A stretch of 64,000 nt of DNA. Source: Euphorbia lathyris (taxonomy: Eukaryota; Streptophyta; Magnoliopsida; Malpighiales; Euphorbiaceae). This document shows positions 43,210 through 56,214 of the stretch, one piece after another. How positions within the stretch are numbered: position 1 is the first letter of the stretch; every line of letters begins with the position of its first letter. The notes beneath the pieces are model-generated. The model made no database searches. It was not told where the DNA came from and saw only the letters and a program-made list of their open reading frames with translations. The stretch lies in the NCBI RefSeq assembly GCF_963576675.1, contig NC_088917.1:32952501-33016500 (forward strand). The letters run 5' to 3'. The position numbers and the translations under genes were made by a program.

Positions 43210-45395
43210 TCAATGAAATTTTTTTATCAGAGATATTTTTTAACCAAAACCACTTTCAGTATTATCAATAGTCAGATACATGGGATGTTTAGCCATAATA
43301 TGAGTTAATTGTAAAATTAAAAAATTATTAATTAATTTTTTCTGATAGTCCGTATAAAATTGAAAATTTGTGTATTATGAATAGTAATGTCGAACGGCTA
43401 TTTTATGTAAATCTTTCTTTGCCCTTCAATCTTTTTAATTAGATATAGATAAAATGGTAAATGGTAAAAGTTTATAATTTCATACGGTTAAAAGTAAATT
43501 TATAATAATAAAAATAAAAGAACAGTGTACAAATTAAGAACAAGAATGTTTTGGAATGCACAGTAAAGAGTGGAAGGTCTAATTAACTAGGAAGGAACAA
43601 ACAACAGTAACAGTAGTAAATGACAGGTGAGACTGAGCTGGCAAGAGCAGGAGTTAGTTTTTTGGTCAATGGTTTGGAGGGTATTTTGGGTATTACCTTT
43701 GGGGTTTAAGGGAAGGTTTTGGGTATCCAACCAACTACTATATATTCTGCTAAACTCTCTCTTTGGCTGCAATACAAAGGGATCCTCAAGAAATGGAGAG
43801 GGACGAAGATCTTCCCCCTGGATTTAGGACCGAATCCACAAAACCCATGGATGATTCTTCGGTAAGCTTTCTTATTCATTTATCCTGTTATACAATTTGA
43901 TCGTTGTGTTCTTATTTAATTAGACTCGTTGATGACAAAATTTGATTGAACTTCATCTCAGATTTTTCGAAATTCTGCTTTAGAATTTTCCATGTTCTTC
44001 GTCTATTTTCTTCACCATCAGATCTAAATCTGATGATAACATGTTGTTTCCTGATTCTGATTACATTTCTTTCACCTTTTTCGCCTAGGATTCGACAACT
44101 CCATCTTTTTCCATTAAATTTTGGCTGTTACGTTATTATTTCAATTGCTTATTGTTGTTTTTTCTCAGGATAAACGAAAGAGAAAGGAATTGCTTCGGAG
44201 TAGTAGCGGACCAGCCATTAAAATCAGAATTAAAGGAGTGGAGATGAATTCGAATACTGTGACAGTACCAAAGAGTGAGGTCACTGACGATGAAGGAGAT
44301 TTGAATGGAAATGGTGCTACTATTGACGAAGCCGCTGATGATATTTCGTTTCGTTCAGAAAACATGGTGTATACACTGTCTAAACCACCTCAATTGACAG
44401 AAGATGCAATTGAGGTTGATACACCTTTAATTCTTTCAGTGAAGAACGCACTCAAGTCATTCTTATTAATGGCAAATCCAAGTGATATAGGCCTCATAAT
44501 AACTCAAGCAAACAACATCTTTGGGTTTCTCCAAGGCCTCAACGCTGAATACCTAGCTTTCTATAACAATGTCCGCGCCTACATTGGCCATTGTTTAGAA
44601 TTGCATGCTGCAGACCAGGAGCTGAATAAATGGAAGCAATCTGAAGAATTGGTATCTCACTATGATCAACTTGTTAGCCAATCAATTGAAGCTAAAACTG
44701 TTGTTTTTGATCTTGAGATTGAGTTAGTTCAGGCCCAAATTTACATGCTTCCTCTCCAAGCTCGTATTGGAGATACCAAAAAGTTGTTAGAAAAGTATGA
44801 ATTAGAACTCAAACGACGGAAAATGTATTTCGTAAATCTAGTAGATAAGAAAGCAGAGAAAATGGAAGCAACTGCGGCACTTGAGGTTGAATTAAACACA
44901 CTTGCTTCTATTGCTGAACAAACTCGGAGCAATATTACAGCAAATATTGAGCGTCTAGAGAAAGCAAAAATATGTATAAATAATGCTAAAAATCAACTAG
45001 AAATGATTTGAATGTCTCTTCATATTTATGATGTAATTTGCTTATTTATGGAATTAAACAATTTTAGTTGTTCGGAAACATGTTTTGTGTTTGTTTTTAT
45101 TTAATTTAGTATTGCATGTTACATTACATCTTATTAGGTCACAATTTAATTGCAACGGAATCCTCTTACGTCACATTTAGAACTTTGAGTTTTTCAATTT
45201 CCGATGAATTAACTATTGTATTAATATAATGAGGTTCACTAAAATTGATGTAGTAGAGTAATAGCAGTTTATCTACGTTGGTGTTGAATACACGTCCATA
45301 ACACCGTATGACTATTTAACCATTGTCGTGAAATATATATGATTGTAGAATATGTTAATAATTATTAATTCAAAAAACCAACGAAGTAGAATACA
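43210..45395 (+). repeat. Duplicated gene block, copy A
   Basis: It aligns with 59400-63190 once three MITEs and two micro-insertions are removed from the latter. It includes the promoter, both exons, the intron and about 380 bp of 3' flank. Similarity begins around TTATCAGAGATATTTTTTAACC and ends at CAACGAAGTAG near 45389. Confidence 0.85.
43793..45011 (+). CDS. Unknown coiled-coil protein, paralogue A, two exons
   Basis: I do not recognise the family. Exon 1 is 43793-43861 (MERDEDLPPGFRTESTKPM) and exon 2 is 44169-45011. The GT-AG junction is in frame and gives 303 aa. After the junction comes a basic patch DKRKRKELL, possibly a nuclear signal, and then an acidic Ser/Asp-rich stretch. The C-terminal two thirds are strongly alpha-helical with heptad-like spacing (HYDQLVSQSIEAKTVV, TKKLLEKYELELKRRK, NITANIERLEKAKI), suggesting a coiled coil. 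The DLPPGFR start recalls the NAC-domain opening, but nothing else of NAC follows. No signal peptide or membrane segment is seen in the spliced product. A near-identical paralogue lies 17.7 kb away. Unbroken frames in both copies suggest function. Confidence 0.8.
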
Positions 45396-45719
45396 ATAAT
45401 TAAAGGTAAGAAAATATATGTTAAAAAAAAGTAAGAAAATATAATAAAATTGAAAATACAAGAAATTCATAGAAATTACAAAAACATTTAAATTTTTTTA
45501 ACAAATCGGAAATAGAATGGAGTAATGTGAGACCTGATTATATCAGTTTCTTTAGAACAAATTTAGCTGCAATTGATTATCATCTCTCAAGATACATATA
45601 TAGATTAACATGAACCATGTGTAGAAATTATAAGTTCAGTTCGGTTAATCGAATCGATTGTCACCTCTATTTATAACCGGAATTGGAACATATATCAAAT
45701 AGGAACAACTATGGAAGTT
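45118..45719. other. 3' flank of paralogue A and intergenic DNA
   Basis: The part up to about 45395 is still paralogous to 62798-63190. A/T-rich unassigned DNA follows up to the CACTA-like element. A short CAGTTCGGTTAATCGAATCG phrase at 45636-45655 resembles the GGTTCGGTT words of the MITE at 63193. Confidence 0.4.
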
Positions 45720-48019
45720 GTACACTGCAAAAAAAAAATAACTTTTAATAATGGGAAAAATTGTTATTAAAAGTCTAAATACCCTTATGAAAAGTTTTTA
45801 ATAAGTGGAAAAGCCCCTTATGGACCTCTTACTAAATGTGGCCTTACTAATTGTTTTTAGTAAGGGGAATGTGTTCCTCTTATTAGTTAACTTATAATAA
45901 TGGTGAATCTACCATTATTAAAAAATATTTATAATAATTAAATATCCGTTTATTATAAACTAGTTAATAACCCAAAATACGCTTATTAAAAATTGTTTAA
46001 AAGGATTATGAAAACCCTTATTACAAACTAATTATAATGTTAAAATTCTCTTATTAAAATATATTTTTAATGATTAAAATATATTTTTAATGATGAAAAA
46101 ATCTCTTATTAAAATGTATATATAATGATAAAAAAAACCTCTTAATAAAGAATATTTATAATGATTAAAAGACCTCTTATTAAAAAAAACATATATAATA
46201 GCATTTAAATCCATATTTTTAGAATTCAAACATCAAAACACAATTAAATAAAAAAAGCTTTCATATAATAAAAAGATTTAAAGACGAACTATTCAAGAAT
46301 TACAATATATATGTAATTCTAGTACATTTACAAAAATTGTTTGTAGGGTTGGTTTCATCAAAATATGGAAACAATTGCCTATTTACCTTACAAAATATAT
46401 CCAAAAAGTAGTTTGGAATTCTAATCTCTATCTTGAACTAATATGTTCACAAAAAGTTGAGACATGATTTCAATTAATGTCCAAAAAGTTGTTCGGTCAT
46501 GCAGCAAAAGGTTGTTCGGTCAAATACCCTGCAAGAAGTAGCAAAAAAAGAATAAAGTTGAGTCAGTCTGTAAAGAGTCATAGCATTTTCGGTATAGCTG
46601 TGTTGTACTTTTCCCATTATAAATGAGTAAAAACAACAATGGAAAAGTGAGTTGCAACATCACATCTATATTCACATATAGCTCTGTCATTTCCTAATGT
46701 ACTCCAAGTATAAACTTGTTAATACATACCCCACTAGCAATAATCACACCAGTTTTGAACAAAAAAGTTACCAAAAAATACTATAATTTTTAACACATAA
46801 ACATGGCTGATATGCTTATTCCAAAAAAGCTATAGTTGTTTATGTCTTAATTTACTCCTTTTTGGAGATTTCTAACCTTAACCTCAAACTTTTAAAACCC
46901 TCTTTCTGTTTGTCATGTGTTAGTTTACTGTTTATCTCAAGAGAGATGGCACTTTATATTTAAGTTAGTCAATGCCTATTATTTATTCCGAAACAAATGC
47001 AAACCGTATTTTCATCAAGAGCAAGTCCTTAAAGAGATTAAAGGCTTCTCTCTAAATGAGTCCTTAACTTCAAGCGATCTAAGGGATCGCTTCTAGCCCT
47101 TGCATTTTAGCCATAATAAGTCCTAAAGGTTGAAAAGCAATCAACCAGAAAATTAACCCTTCCTATGACTAGAACTTAGGACCATAACAGAAGGATTGTT
47201 GGTATTAAACTGAACTCTGAGGATAATCACATTGAGAAAAACTAATAAAAAATAAGCACAATTGTTGCAATAAATAAGCAAACAAGCTAAAAAGTAAGCA
47301 CAATTATTTTTGTCTCAATTTACACTACCAATTTCAATATAAGTCCATGTTATTTTAATATAAATATTTCCAATCTGAAACTCACACAATTAGATAAAGA
47401 AATAGAGAAATGCAACTGATCACATATCTCATAAGGGTCTGTATTTGTAGTTGATGGTGCAACTGATGATTCTTGAACACCGACTTTGTATTTTTCATTT
47501 AAACGGTCTTTATAGAAACTCATCCACTCTTTGCTAGGTCTTATTTTCTTTGATAACCAAAAGAAAATTAGTAGCAAATGGCTTACCTAAATAAACAAAA
47601 GAGTACACTAAAAAAATTAAACAAAAGAGTATAGTGAAATCTATAAATTTATATTAACAAAAACAATCAACAATATCAAAAACTAATAATGAAACTCAAA
47701 CTGAAATCTATTGAAAAATGCATAAGTATTTGTTCATATGTTTTTGTTAAGGTTTAAATTCTAATTCTGTTTCTAAGTATTTGTAAATTCTAATTCTAAA
47801 AAATTACTGCACAACTCAAATGTATAAAAAAATTAATTTTCAGAAAGAAAACTAAAAGTGATACATTTTTTTCAAATTAAGTTTAAATATGATTCCATGT
47901 TAAACTTTAAATTGACAGTGTGCACATCTACGTAGTTTCCATAGGGCTAACAGAGCAAAACAGAGAAAGAAGTAGCCTATATATGTTAATATAGTAGATC
48001 AAAGAAGCAGCAAATAGTT

Positions 48020-48212
48020 CATAGTTAGGCCTTGCTGAGCAGCAAGTAGCCTATATATGTTAGTACATCTAAACCACATTTTTGGAAAACTCTAATACCA
48101 CAATTCTGAAACAGAACTGGTATACCATACCTGAAGTTTTTCTTGGAAAGACTCAGTAATTTGAAATTGATAGAACGCAAGAGATAAAAAAAAAGCTTAA
48201 AGATGAAGAGCG
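48020..48212. repeat. Direct repeat flanking the BAG fragment, left copy
   Basis: Shared phrases with 51474-51657, in the same order: AGGCC-TG, AACCACATTT-TGGA, AACAGAACTGGTATACCA, TACCTGAAGTTTT-CTTGG, AATTTGAAATTGATA and AAAGATGA. The two copies bracket the foldback MITE and the BAG-like sequence. Confidence 0.72.
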
Positions 48213-48567
48213 GGATACCATACCTAAGAGCCACGAAGCAAAGTCCTCCTACTCAGCTTGAATTTAGACTATCAATCAAGATTTGGTTTCAATTAAGATT
48301 CGGAGGATCGAGATGACCGAGCAGTGGTCCAGATGATCTAGAAGGTCCTAGTGATGGAGAAAACAACCTTATCAAACTTTAACCTTATTACTAATCATAT
48401 CACTTTTATTAAAATCATTATCTTTTAAATTCAGCAACCAGTGAATAATTTGACCCTTAATTCCTAGAAATTCATGACATAGATATAAGGACATTTCTTT
48501 TGTTTTGACACTTAGCTATACACACGGGTTGAATCAAATATATTTATATCGAATTCTATTAAATAAA

Positions 48568-49032
48568 GAGATAAGGTACCAAAATAAGTCTAAGGTTTTT
48601 GGGGAAGTGTCAATTTAGGCTCAACGTTCAAAATAGCACCAATATAGGCTTAACATTTACAACATAATATCAATTAGGCTTAACGTTTACACTATAGTAT
48701 CAATTTAGAATAACACCAATATATAGGCTTAACGTTTACAAAATAATACGAATTTAAGCTTAACGTTTACAAAATATATACAATTTAAGCTAAATGTCAT
48801 ATTAAATTAATCAATTTTGTAAACCTTAAGCTTAAATTCGTATTATTTTGTAAACGTTAAGCCTATATTGGTGATATTTTCTAAGTGAGGCCTAAATTGA
48901 TGCTATATTGTAAACGTTAAGCCTAAATTGATATTATGTTGTAAACGTTAAAACTATATTGGTGCTATTTTGAACGTTGAGCCTAAATTGGTACTTCCCA
49001 AAAACCTTAAGCCTATTATAGTGCCTTATCCC
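48568..49032. mobile_element. Foldback Mutator-like MITE, 465 bp, 9-bp target-site duplication
   Basis: TTAAATAAA occurs directly at 48559-48567 and 49033-49041, the 9-bp length typical of Mutator-like insertion. The element is almost one long inverted repeat, beginning GAGATAAGGTACCAAAATA and ending TATAGTGCCTTATCCC. The arms are built from repeats of TAGGCTTAACGTTTAC (right side GTAAACGTTAAGCCTA). It is nested inside the CACTA-like element. Confidence 0.87.
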
Positions 49033-49731
49033 TTAAATAAATATTTGCTTTGTGTAGCTTCTTCCCTTCCTTGTGTTCATAAATTCAACATGCTTGCCTA
49101 TGTAAACAAGACTTAAAACCATCCATATATATCAATATATAATTTATAGCAATGTGGCTCATGTTCTGTGCAACATATCGAACCATTTTTGTTGTTTTGT
49201 TTATATTTAATTACTAAATTGTTTCTGCCGTAGCTCCTGCATAACATGTATATATACATAAAAAAAAAATTGAGTGAGATGTTCAATTTAACAAGCAACC
49301 CCAGCAAACTAGTCATGTATTCGCCACTCATTTATCTGAATGATAATAATGAAAGGGTTTTGAAGTTTAAACATTCCAGTAATATACTCTGAAGTCCATA
49401 GGTAATAAGCACATATGAAGCATATTTAACAGAAGGCATAATTTTAAAAAAAAATCATAAAAGCATAATAGCCGGCTTGTACAAGACAGGTGTAGATGCC
49501 GTGGCAAAGAGATACAAGAAAGAAATTGGCTGACCTTCTTAAATTTCCAAATGAACGTACACTCTATTTATTCTCTCTATTTATGAGTATTTGAACCTAC
49601 TTAAGATGGTCGTTAGCCAAACCTAAAGTTGAAATTTCTAATTAATGTTAGCCAAAATCAATTAGCTTCCTATTCTCCTCAAATCAGAAAATTAGTCCCT
49701 AAATTTTGGCCACACTAAGATTCCATTTCAA

Positions 49732-51336
49732 TTGGAAAATTATTCACATCCAGTTTTGTGGATGCCACCTGAGTATATGAAAAATAAAGAGCACAAAAAG
49801 CCTTTGGAATCAGATGGAATAACTCAGGAAAAATCTTCGCATGATATGAAGCCTCCTCAGAATGTAAAGCCAAATGAACAAAAACCTAAAGAGCAACATA
49901 ACTGGTTTCCACTTGACATGAAAAGCCTTCAACCTTTGTTGCAAGTTGACGGTGGGAGCAGAACTCAAGATGAGCAGGATAAGGAAAGGATGCAACAATT
50001 TCCATTTCCAATAATCTGGATCCCTCCTCATCATAAACAAAAAGAAGATGAGAAGGAAGAGCAAGGAAGAATGCATGGTTCTCCAACCATTGTCAAAGAT
50101 CCAATTCCTAGTAATAGTGTTTTTTCGATAAAACTCCTTAATAATGGCCATGGCATGAGTAAAGCTTGAGAAATCGACGAGAATGTCAGTGACCAGGTTA
50201 ATTCAGAGCTAAAGGAAAAAAGTACTAATCAGAGAAACATTCCTGTGAAACAGTTGGAGGAAAAAAAGTACTAATAAGAGAAGCATTCCTCTGAAATAAA
50301 GGAGGTAAAAAGTTCTAATCCGTGAATCATTCCCGTGAAACAGATGGAGGTATTTAAGGAAGGGGAGAATTCTGAAGGTGCTGAAAGGAGAGGAAGAACT
50401 GTTTCTCCAAAAAAGAGAGGAGATCATGAATGGGTAAATCTTCTAGAGCTGGTGCAAGAATAGGTTCTTCATCCCCTCCAAAGTCAAATTTGCCTCTAGT
50501 TTTCCTAAGAGTTGATTCCTTACCCCGCAAAAAGAGCAGCAGCTTGAGCTCAATGTCTCCTAGTCCTCCAGGGAGCATATGGAGGTCACAGGAGAGCACA
50601 AAGGAAGCCCTCAAGTTACCAGTTATATTAGACCACAAAGTACAGACTTATCAGGATTCAGAAGTCAAAGAAAACACTTTAAGCAGCAACAAAGAGGCAG
50701 AAGAAAAGAAAAGCAAGGGAGCAGCAATACAGGTTGCTGAAAGGAAAAAGGATGAGAATAAGGATGAAAAGCTGAGGAATGACTCGGAAATTGGGGATTC
50801 CTGTTTGTTCATCAGTTGATTCAAGTAACCAAACAACATAGCAGAGTGAAAAGAATGATGTCAAATTCATTAACCAAGGCGAAAAAGGACTAGAAGTTCT
50901 GATGAATAAAAAATTAAGAAAGCAAATGAAAAGCATGAGACAAATGATGAAAGCAGATCCGTGGATGCAGCAATAAGAGACAAAGAAACTATCAGTTGAT
51001 GAAGCTGCTTGTCACATTCAATCTGTTTATCGTGGTTATCAAGTGAGAAAATGGAAGCCATTGAAGAAATTGAAGCAAATTGCCGAAGTCCAGGAGCATA
51101 CGGTTGAGCTTAGAAAAAAGATTCATGGTTTAGAGTCTTCTCTGGACCTCCAGAAATATGACAAACAAACTATAGTTATTGGAGAAATGATAATGCGCCT
51201 CCTGAAATTGGACACCATCCAGGGGTTGCATCCAAGTCTCAGGGTCAGGAAGTCCTTGGCAAGGGAACTTATAATGCTGCAAGAGAAGCTTGATCTACTT
51301 GTCAAAATCAACTCTATATTATTAAGGCATATGTAA
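49732..51336 (+). pseudogene. BAG6-like co-chaperone gene fragment (IQ and BAG domains), broken
   Basis: BAG proteins bind Hsp70 and modulate nucleotide exchange; plant BAG5-7 types add a calmodulin-binding IQ motif. Three rightward open segments (49732-50169, 50430-50819 and 51000-51336) keep the order of such a protein. First come Pro/aromatic repeats (HPVLWMPPEY, FPFPIIWIPPHHK) like the N-terminal part of BAG6. A Lys/Glu-rich middle follows. Then comes the IQ motif AACHIQSVYRGYQVRKW with KPLKKLKQIAEV, and a helical BAG domain (KKIHGLESSLDLQ, IGEMIMRLLKLDTIQG, LMLQEKLDLL-like end). TGA and frame changes separate the parts, and no start codon or introns are evident. It lies inside the CACTA-like element, so transduplication from a host gene is likely. 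BAG6 identity is an inference. Confidence 0.75.
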
Positions 51337-51473
51337 GTAAAAATTCACAGCAAGTGGATCAAGGATAAAGGCATAAATTGAAAAGTTGGGATTTAAATTA
51401 GATTAAAGGTGTATATTTAGCTCTCTTCTTTTCTATGCTTTCTCTGTTTCTGAAGGCGAAGATAAGCTAACTA

Positions 51474-51657
51474 TTTAGGCCGTGTTCAACAACAAGTACC
51501 CTATATTTGTTAACACAACTAAACCACATTTCTGGAGAACTCCTAAACTGCAGTTCTGAAAACAGAACTGGTATACCATACCTGAAGTTTTGCTTGGAAA
51601 AAATTATAATTTGAAATTGATATAGAAAACAAAAGATAAGAAAAAATGCATAAAGAT
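51474..51657. repeat. Direct repeat flanking the BAG fragment, right copy
   Basis: Second copy of the 48020-48212 repeat, same orientation. It starts about 140 bp after the last readable BAG codon. Confidence 0.72.
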
Positions 51658-53934
51658 GATTATAAGAAAAAAACTTATGATTCATGTCAGGTTGTCAATA
51701 CGAAAACATAGTACAAACAATCATATACGAGCTTATCACTCCAGAAAGCCATAGCTTACACTCTCATAATCTGGATTAAATGGGGAGTATATGAAGCAAT
51801 GGACACTTACCAACGATATAGCATGTAAGAGAAGGAAACCAAAAACAAAAAGACAAAATAAAGAAAGAATCATGGAAACTGCAATTTGCAAACCAACAGC
51901 CATGAGTTTGAATCTGCAAAAATTTGGAGTAATCCCAACACTTGCAAAACTTGAATTACTTCATAAGGCTAAAGCTAAATCTCAATGTCTAGTGAAACTG
52001 AATTGCAAACAGCACAAACCAATGACTACAAAGCCAATCACCATGTCTAGAAGGTAACATTACATATACTGAGCAAATGCAGCATGTGCTTATATGGCTA
52101 GATGACTATGTAATTTCAATACAATCTAGATACACCAAATTTCTTGGAAAAGAATAACAATATAATGTTTCCCTACCTAGCATGACTAGGTGGTTTTAGT
52201 TCAATCTAGACAAGCAAAATTTCTTAAAAGGGAAAACCATAACATTGGATGCCTCACAAAGCATTAATAGAACCAAAAGTCAATACTTAAAAACAACAAT
52301 CCATCTCAGATGGAGGTATTGTAATACATAACCAATCATACAAGGGAGTAACCATGACTATACTTTTAGCGAAAAAAACTATCAAATCAAATCATGGTGC
52401 TTTATTAAAACACAATTAAGCATATAGAAGTACAAAAAATGAATAGACATATTAAACATGACTTCAAGAACAAGATCTTCAATCATTTGGAATAACATGG
52501 AACCAAAAATCATGAAATATCACTTCGACTACCAATTGCTCCCAATAAGAATACAAAAATAAACAATGATTAAGCAAGACTAAGTCCCTATCAAATGTGT
52601 GAAGGATAATGGACCCACATTACTAGGATTTAAACTCTCACTTCCAATCCCCCATTCAAAACTGTTGAGAAAAAATGAAATCTAACTGAAATGCAGAATT
52701 TTGCTTCTTCTTGGAACTCAGAACCATAACAACACAACTATGTTGTACTAATTTTCGGACAACAAATGAATTTTGTAATATAAGTGGCATAACTACTCTA
52801 CTTCTTCCGTTTGTTCTCTTCCATTCACTTGGTAATAAATCATTCAAATTAAAATAACCTAGTACCTCAAATAAGATTCTGAAGGCATATTTTCAAAACC
52901 AAAGTCTCACCACCAAAATAAATGGCACCAAAAGGAAGAGACTATGCAAACAAAAAACTAGACCCAACTAAAATTCAAGTCATGTAAATACACAGGGGAA
53001 AAAACATAAAATATAGACAGTCATACTGAGTTAGAAATTAAGAACCAACCTAATTCTAGCTTTAGCATATCATCCATTGTTTGGGTAATAAATTAAAAAA
53101 AAAAAAAAACAGCAACAAACTAGGAATCCAAACAGACAAATAGCCAATAAGTGTTGAAAAAGTACCTACTCAAAGAACTATCTACTTCTCCAGCTTTAGG
53201 TGATGTCCGTTGAGTTGACCTGGTGGTTCACCATGGATGTTTACGGGACCAGTTAGCAGGTGAGTACGGATTGAGAAGATTCCAGCACAAAGAAGCTTGA
53301 ATCCCAGATTGACTAAGTGGATGAAATGGGTTTTTGCAAGTTAAATTTGTGATCCTTATACAAGATTGAGAAATCTGCAGAGATTGATAAAGGGGGTTTT
53401 AGGGCAAATGAAATTTTCCATCGAAAGAGTAGAGACGAGAGAAATTCAGAGAGCAAAAAGTTGGAGAGAGAAAGCTAGGTTAGAAGTAAAAGTAATATTT
53501 TACCTAGGATTTTACGGGAATAAAAAAATTGTGGGGGGAATACTGTAGATATTATTAAAAAATTGTGGAGGGAATGTAGATACTACCAAAAAGTTGTGGA
53601 GGGAAATACTCAATGTATATTGGCGGTGAAATGAAAAAAAAATTGAAAACAAATTAATAAGGGATTTAATTGTTATGAGTAGAATTAATAAGTGATAAAA
53701 ATTTTCATTACAATTAATAAGAGATTTTATTTTTTTTATCAAAATAAACACAATAAAGGTTTTAATTTAAAATCAATTAATAAGAGGTATATTTAACAAA
53801 ATCAAACAAAAAAATATTTTGCTTATTAATAATATAATTAGAGAATTATCTCTTATTATATATACTTTTATCAAGAGATTTTTATACTCTTATAAAATTT
53901 TGCTTACTAATACCTCTTTTTTCTTATAATGGTA

Positions 53935-56214
53935 GGATCACAACAAATAAAACCAAAATTAAAACTGTTTTTTGGAAATCAAAATAAAATGTATATATCT
54001 ATGTCAAAGAAAACCTAAACAACAAAACAAAAGTGTATGTCTGAACTCAAACGATTGTTTTTTTGTTTCTCTTTTTTTAATAGAAGACCGAAATATAATG
54101 TTGTTACATTGTTGCCCTTCCTTAATTTATTCAAATCCTTAAATATACTTTTATACTATTGTATTAGTACTACCAAGTAAAGCACAACCTGCAACAGTAA
54201 TAGTTAATGGTTTTTTTATTGAATAAAGGTTGAAATTCGTCCTCAAAGTTGGCATGGAAGATCAATTTAGCCCAAAATTCTATTTGGTAAAAAAAAATTT
54301 GGTAAAATTAGAGGTTTAAATTTCTTTAACGGTTTTGACTAGTCAAACTTCTGATAGTTGTGTTTGGTGAATAGAGGTTTGAAAGAGTTTATTGGCTCCA
54401 AACATGTACACTCAAGGCTTCCATCAACATATGGAATATACACATTGACAAAACAGGGCTGATAGGGTAATGGTGCAAACCGTGCAAGTGTAGTGAAGTC
54501 ATGCAATACACATATTTTAATAAAAGAAAATTTTAGATTCATTAATCGCCAGACCCGTATGTTGTTTAAGTCGTTTACTTTTCCCCCGCAGAGTTGCCAC
54601 TGTGAGCAGCCGCGAAACCCGATTACCCTACTCTCGTGAAGGATTTCGACAAATGGGATTCTGGTTTTACATGCCACCATCACTTACTGTTTTAAAGATG
54701 ACCCTTAGCGTGTCCCTTTTGGTGTATGCATTCTTTTGACTATTTTTCTAACTCATTTTATCATGTTTGAAGATTAGATTAATTATTTCAGAGTCGTCAT
54801 CCAAGTTTTAATGTTCGGGAACATGTCAAAAGTTTAGATAGCACACGGGCTCACAACATGCCACCTCTTCAGAGTTAGGTTCGTGACTTAAACGGTTTAA
54901 GGGTCTGATTAATAAACACGTAGACTTGTCTTTATTAAAATACCATAATATTTCTAATCCAGTTTCAATTAAATATCGTTTAACGTTCGAAAGCGATAAA
55001 TAAATACTGGAAATATAAAATTATTACATCAATTACACAAATGGCACACATAGCCCTATTACATCAGATCCAGCCCTAAAAAAAATCTATTAAACCTGCA
55101 AGACATTAAACGTTAGCTGCAGGACATTGAGACCCGTCTTTCGGATTTAACTACAACGCCGGACTCAATCAAATAAGAGTAATTTAATCCTAGAGTCTAG
55201 CAAACAACATGCAATTATATCTAAAACCTACTTCATTCATCTAATCAGTTTTAATATTTGAGTGATGAAAATACCCGTTTATCCCGGAATTGATTTTAGC
55301 CCCATTTAACAGAAATAATAAGCTAATAAATTTACTGAAACGAAACTAAACTACCCGGACATAAAAACATGGGCTTGTCTGTCTGCCCTGTCACTGATCT
55401 AACACATGGTGCCCGGTCGGTGACAGGGGTCCCCGATCGGTGACTGTCCTACGGACAGACCCCCTATTTTACGTGTCAAAACCCAAAACAAGAATAGAAA
55501 GATACAGAGATGAAATAAATAAATTGCAAGCAGTAGGGATATGCTTTTAAATCTCTTCAAAAGTTACCTCTAAAGCACTTTTCCAGTTTATTACATATGG
55601 TAGACTGATGAACACGCGATTGAGACTTGAGCAGTAACTTGGACCCATGCAACAAAAGATTAATTGGATCAGAAAGTGGAATTCTGTGTATGAACCGAAA
55701 TTCACCAGTAAATGATTGATTTTGAACCCAAACTATAAATTCTGGAAGTGTAGTGACTTCAGAATCGACTAATAACGAGAAACAATTGTGATAAACGTGT
55801 TTTCTCTACTATATAACTTGAAATAGTGTTTCATTTGGGTGTAGGAACATTCAAAAAGGGCTAATTTGGTGTAAAATAGTGTAAATCACTCTTTTTTCAC
55901 GCAATTTTGTGTAGTTTCACTCACTTTCAAGTAGTTTCGCTTGAATATCTCTCTTTTTCACCAAATTTGTTTCTTTTTTGGATAAAAACTGTTGTCCCCC
56001 AGTTATGTCGGTTTATTTCCACTTAAATAGTGGAGAAACCTCTCAAAACTGCAAAAAAAACTGCTTAGAAGCCACCCGAAAACCGTTCATGGTCGCCGAT
56101 CAGGGACCTTGTAACCGATCAGTGACCTACGTGTCAGGCGGGAACTTTTTAAATCTTAGAAAGATTAAACTTATTGACTTTGATAAAAACGAAATAAAAT
56201 AAGCTAAGAAACAT
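53935..56214. other. Unassigned DNA, probably old gypsy-related sequence
   Basis: The leftward ORF at 54683-54339 has no recognisable domain. At 55395-55465 and 56085-56145 there are related GATCGGTGAC / GATCAGTGACC phrases, and 54830-54920 has the mixed-composition look of retroelement leaders. No LTR pair or domain could be established. Confidence 0.35.

Larger units (their letters stand above)
45723..53931. mobile_element. CACTA-like DNA transposon, 8.2 kb, carrying a BAG gene fragment
   Basis: The left end CACTGCAAAAAAA and the right end TTTTTTCTTATAATG (complement CATTATAAGAAAAAA) look like diverged CACTACAAGAAA-type termini. GTA flanks both sides (45720-45722 and 53932-53934), the 3-bp duplication typical of CACTA elements. 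Both subterminal kilobases hold many CTCTTATTAA-type motifs, CTTATTAA mostly on the left and TTAATAAG on the right, as expected for transposase-binding repeats. A weak leftward ORF at 47577-47350 may be a plant En/Spm-type protein fragment. No TNP2-type transposase was found, so the copy is non-autonomous. It contains a foldback MITE and the BAG pseudogene. Confidence 0.68.

Noticed and set aside
43793..43861. DLPPGFR in exon 1 suggesting a NAC transcription factor
   Set aside because: None of the later NAC subdomains follows; the spliced product turns into basic, acidic and coiled-coil segments.
44121..44168. Apparent signal peptide (hydrophobic start before DKRKRKELL) in an unspliced reading of paralogue A, and the same at 61795-61848
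   Set aside because: This sequence is intron. It contains the pyrimidine tract and CAG acceptor, and exon 1 with a matching donor is conserved in both copies.
47350..47577. Possible CACTA transposase-associated protein (KIRPSKEWMSFYKDRLNEKY)
   Set aside because: The similarity to plant En/Spm-type proteins is too short and weak to list as its own feature; mentioned only under the CACTA-like element.
54339..54683. 114-codon leftward ORF
   Set aside because: No recognised domain, no start context and no supporting splice sites; treated as unassigned.
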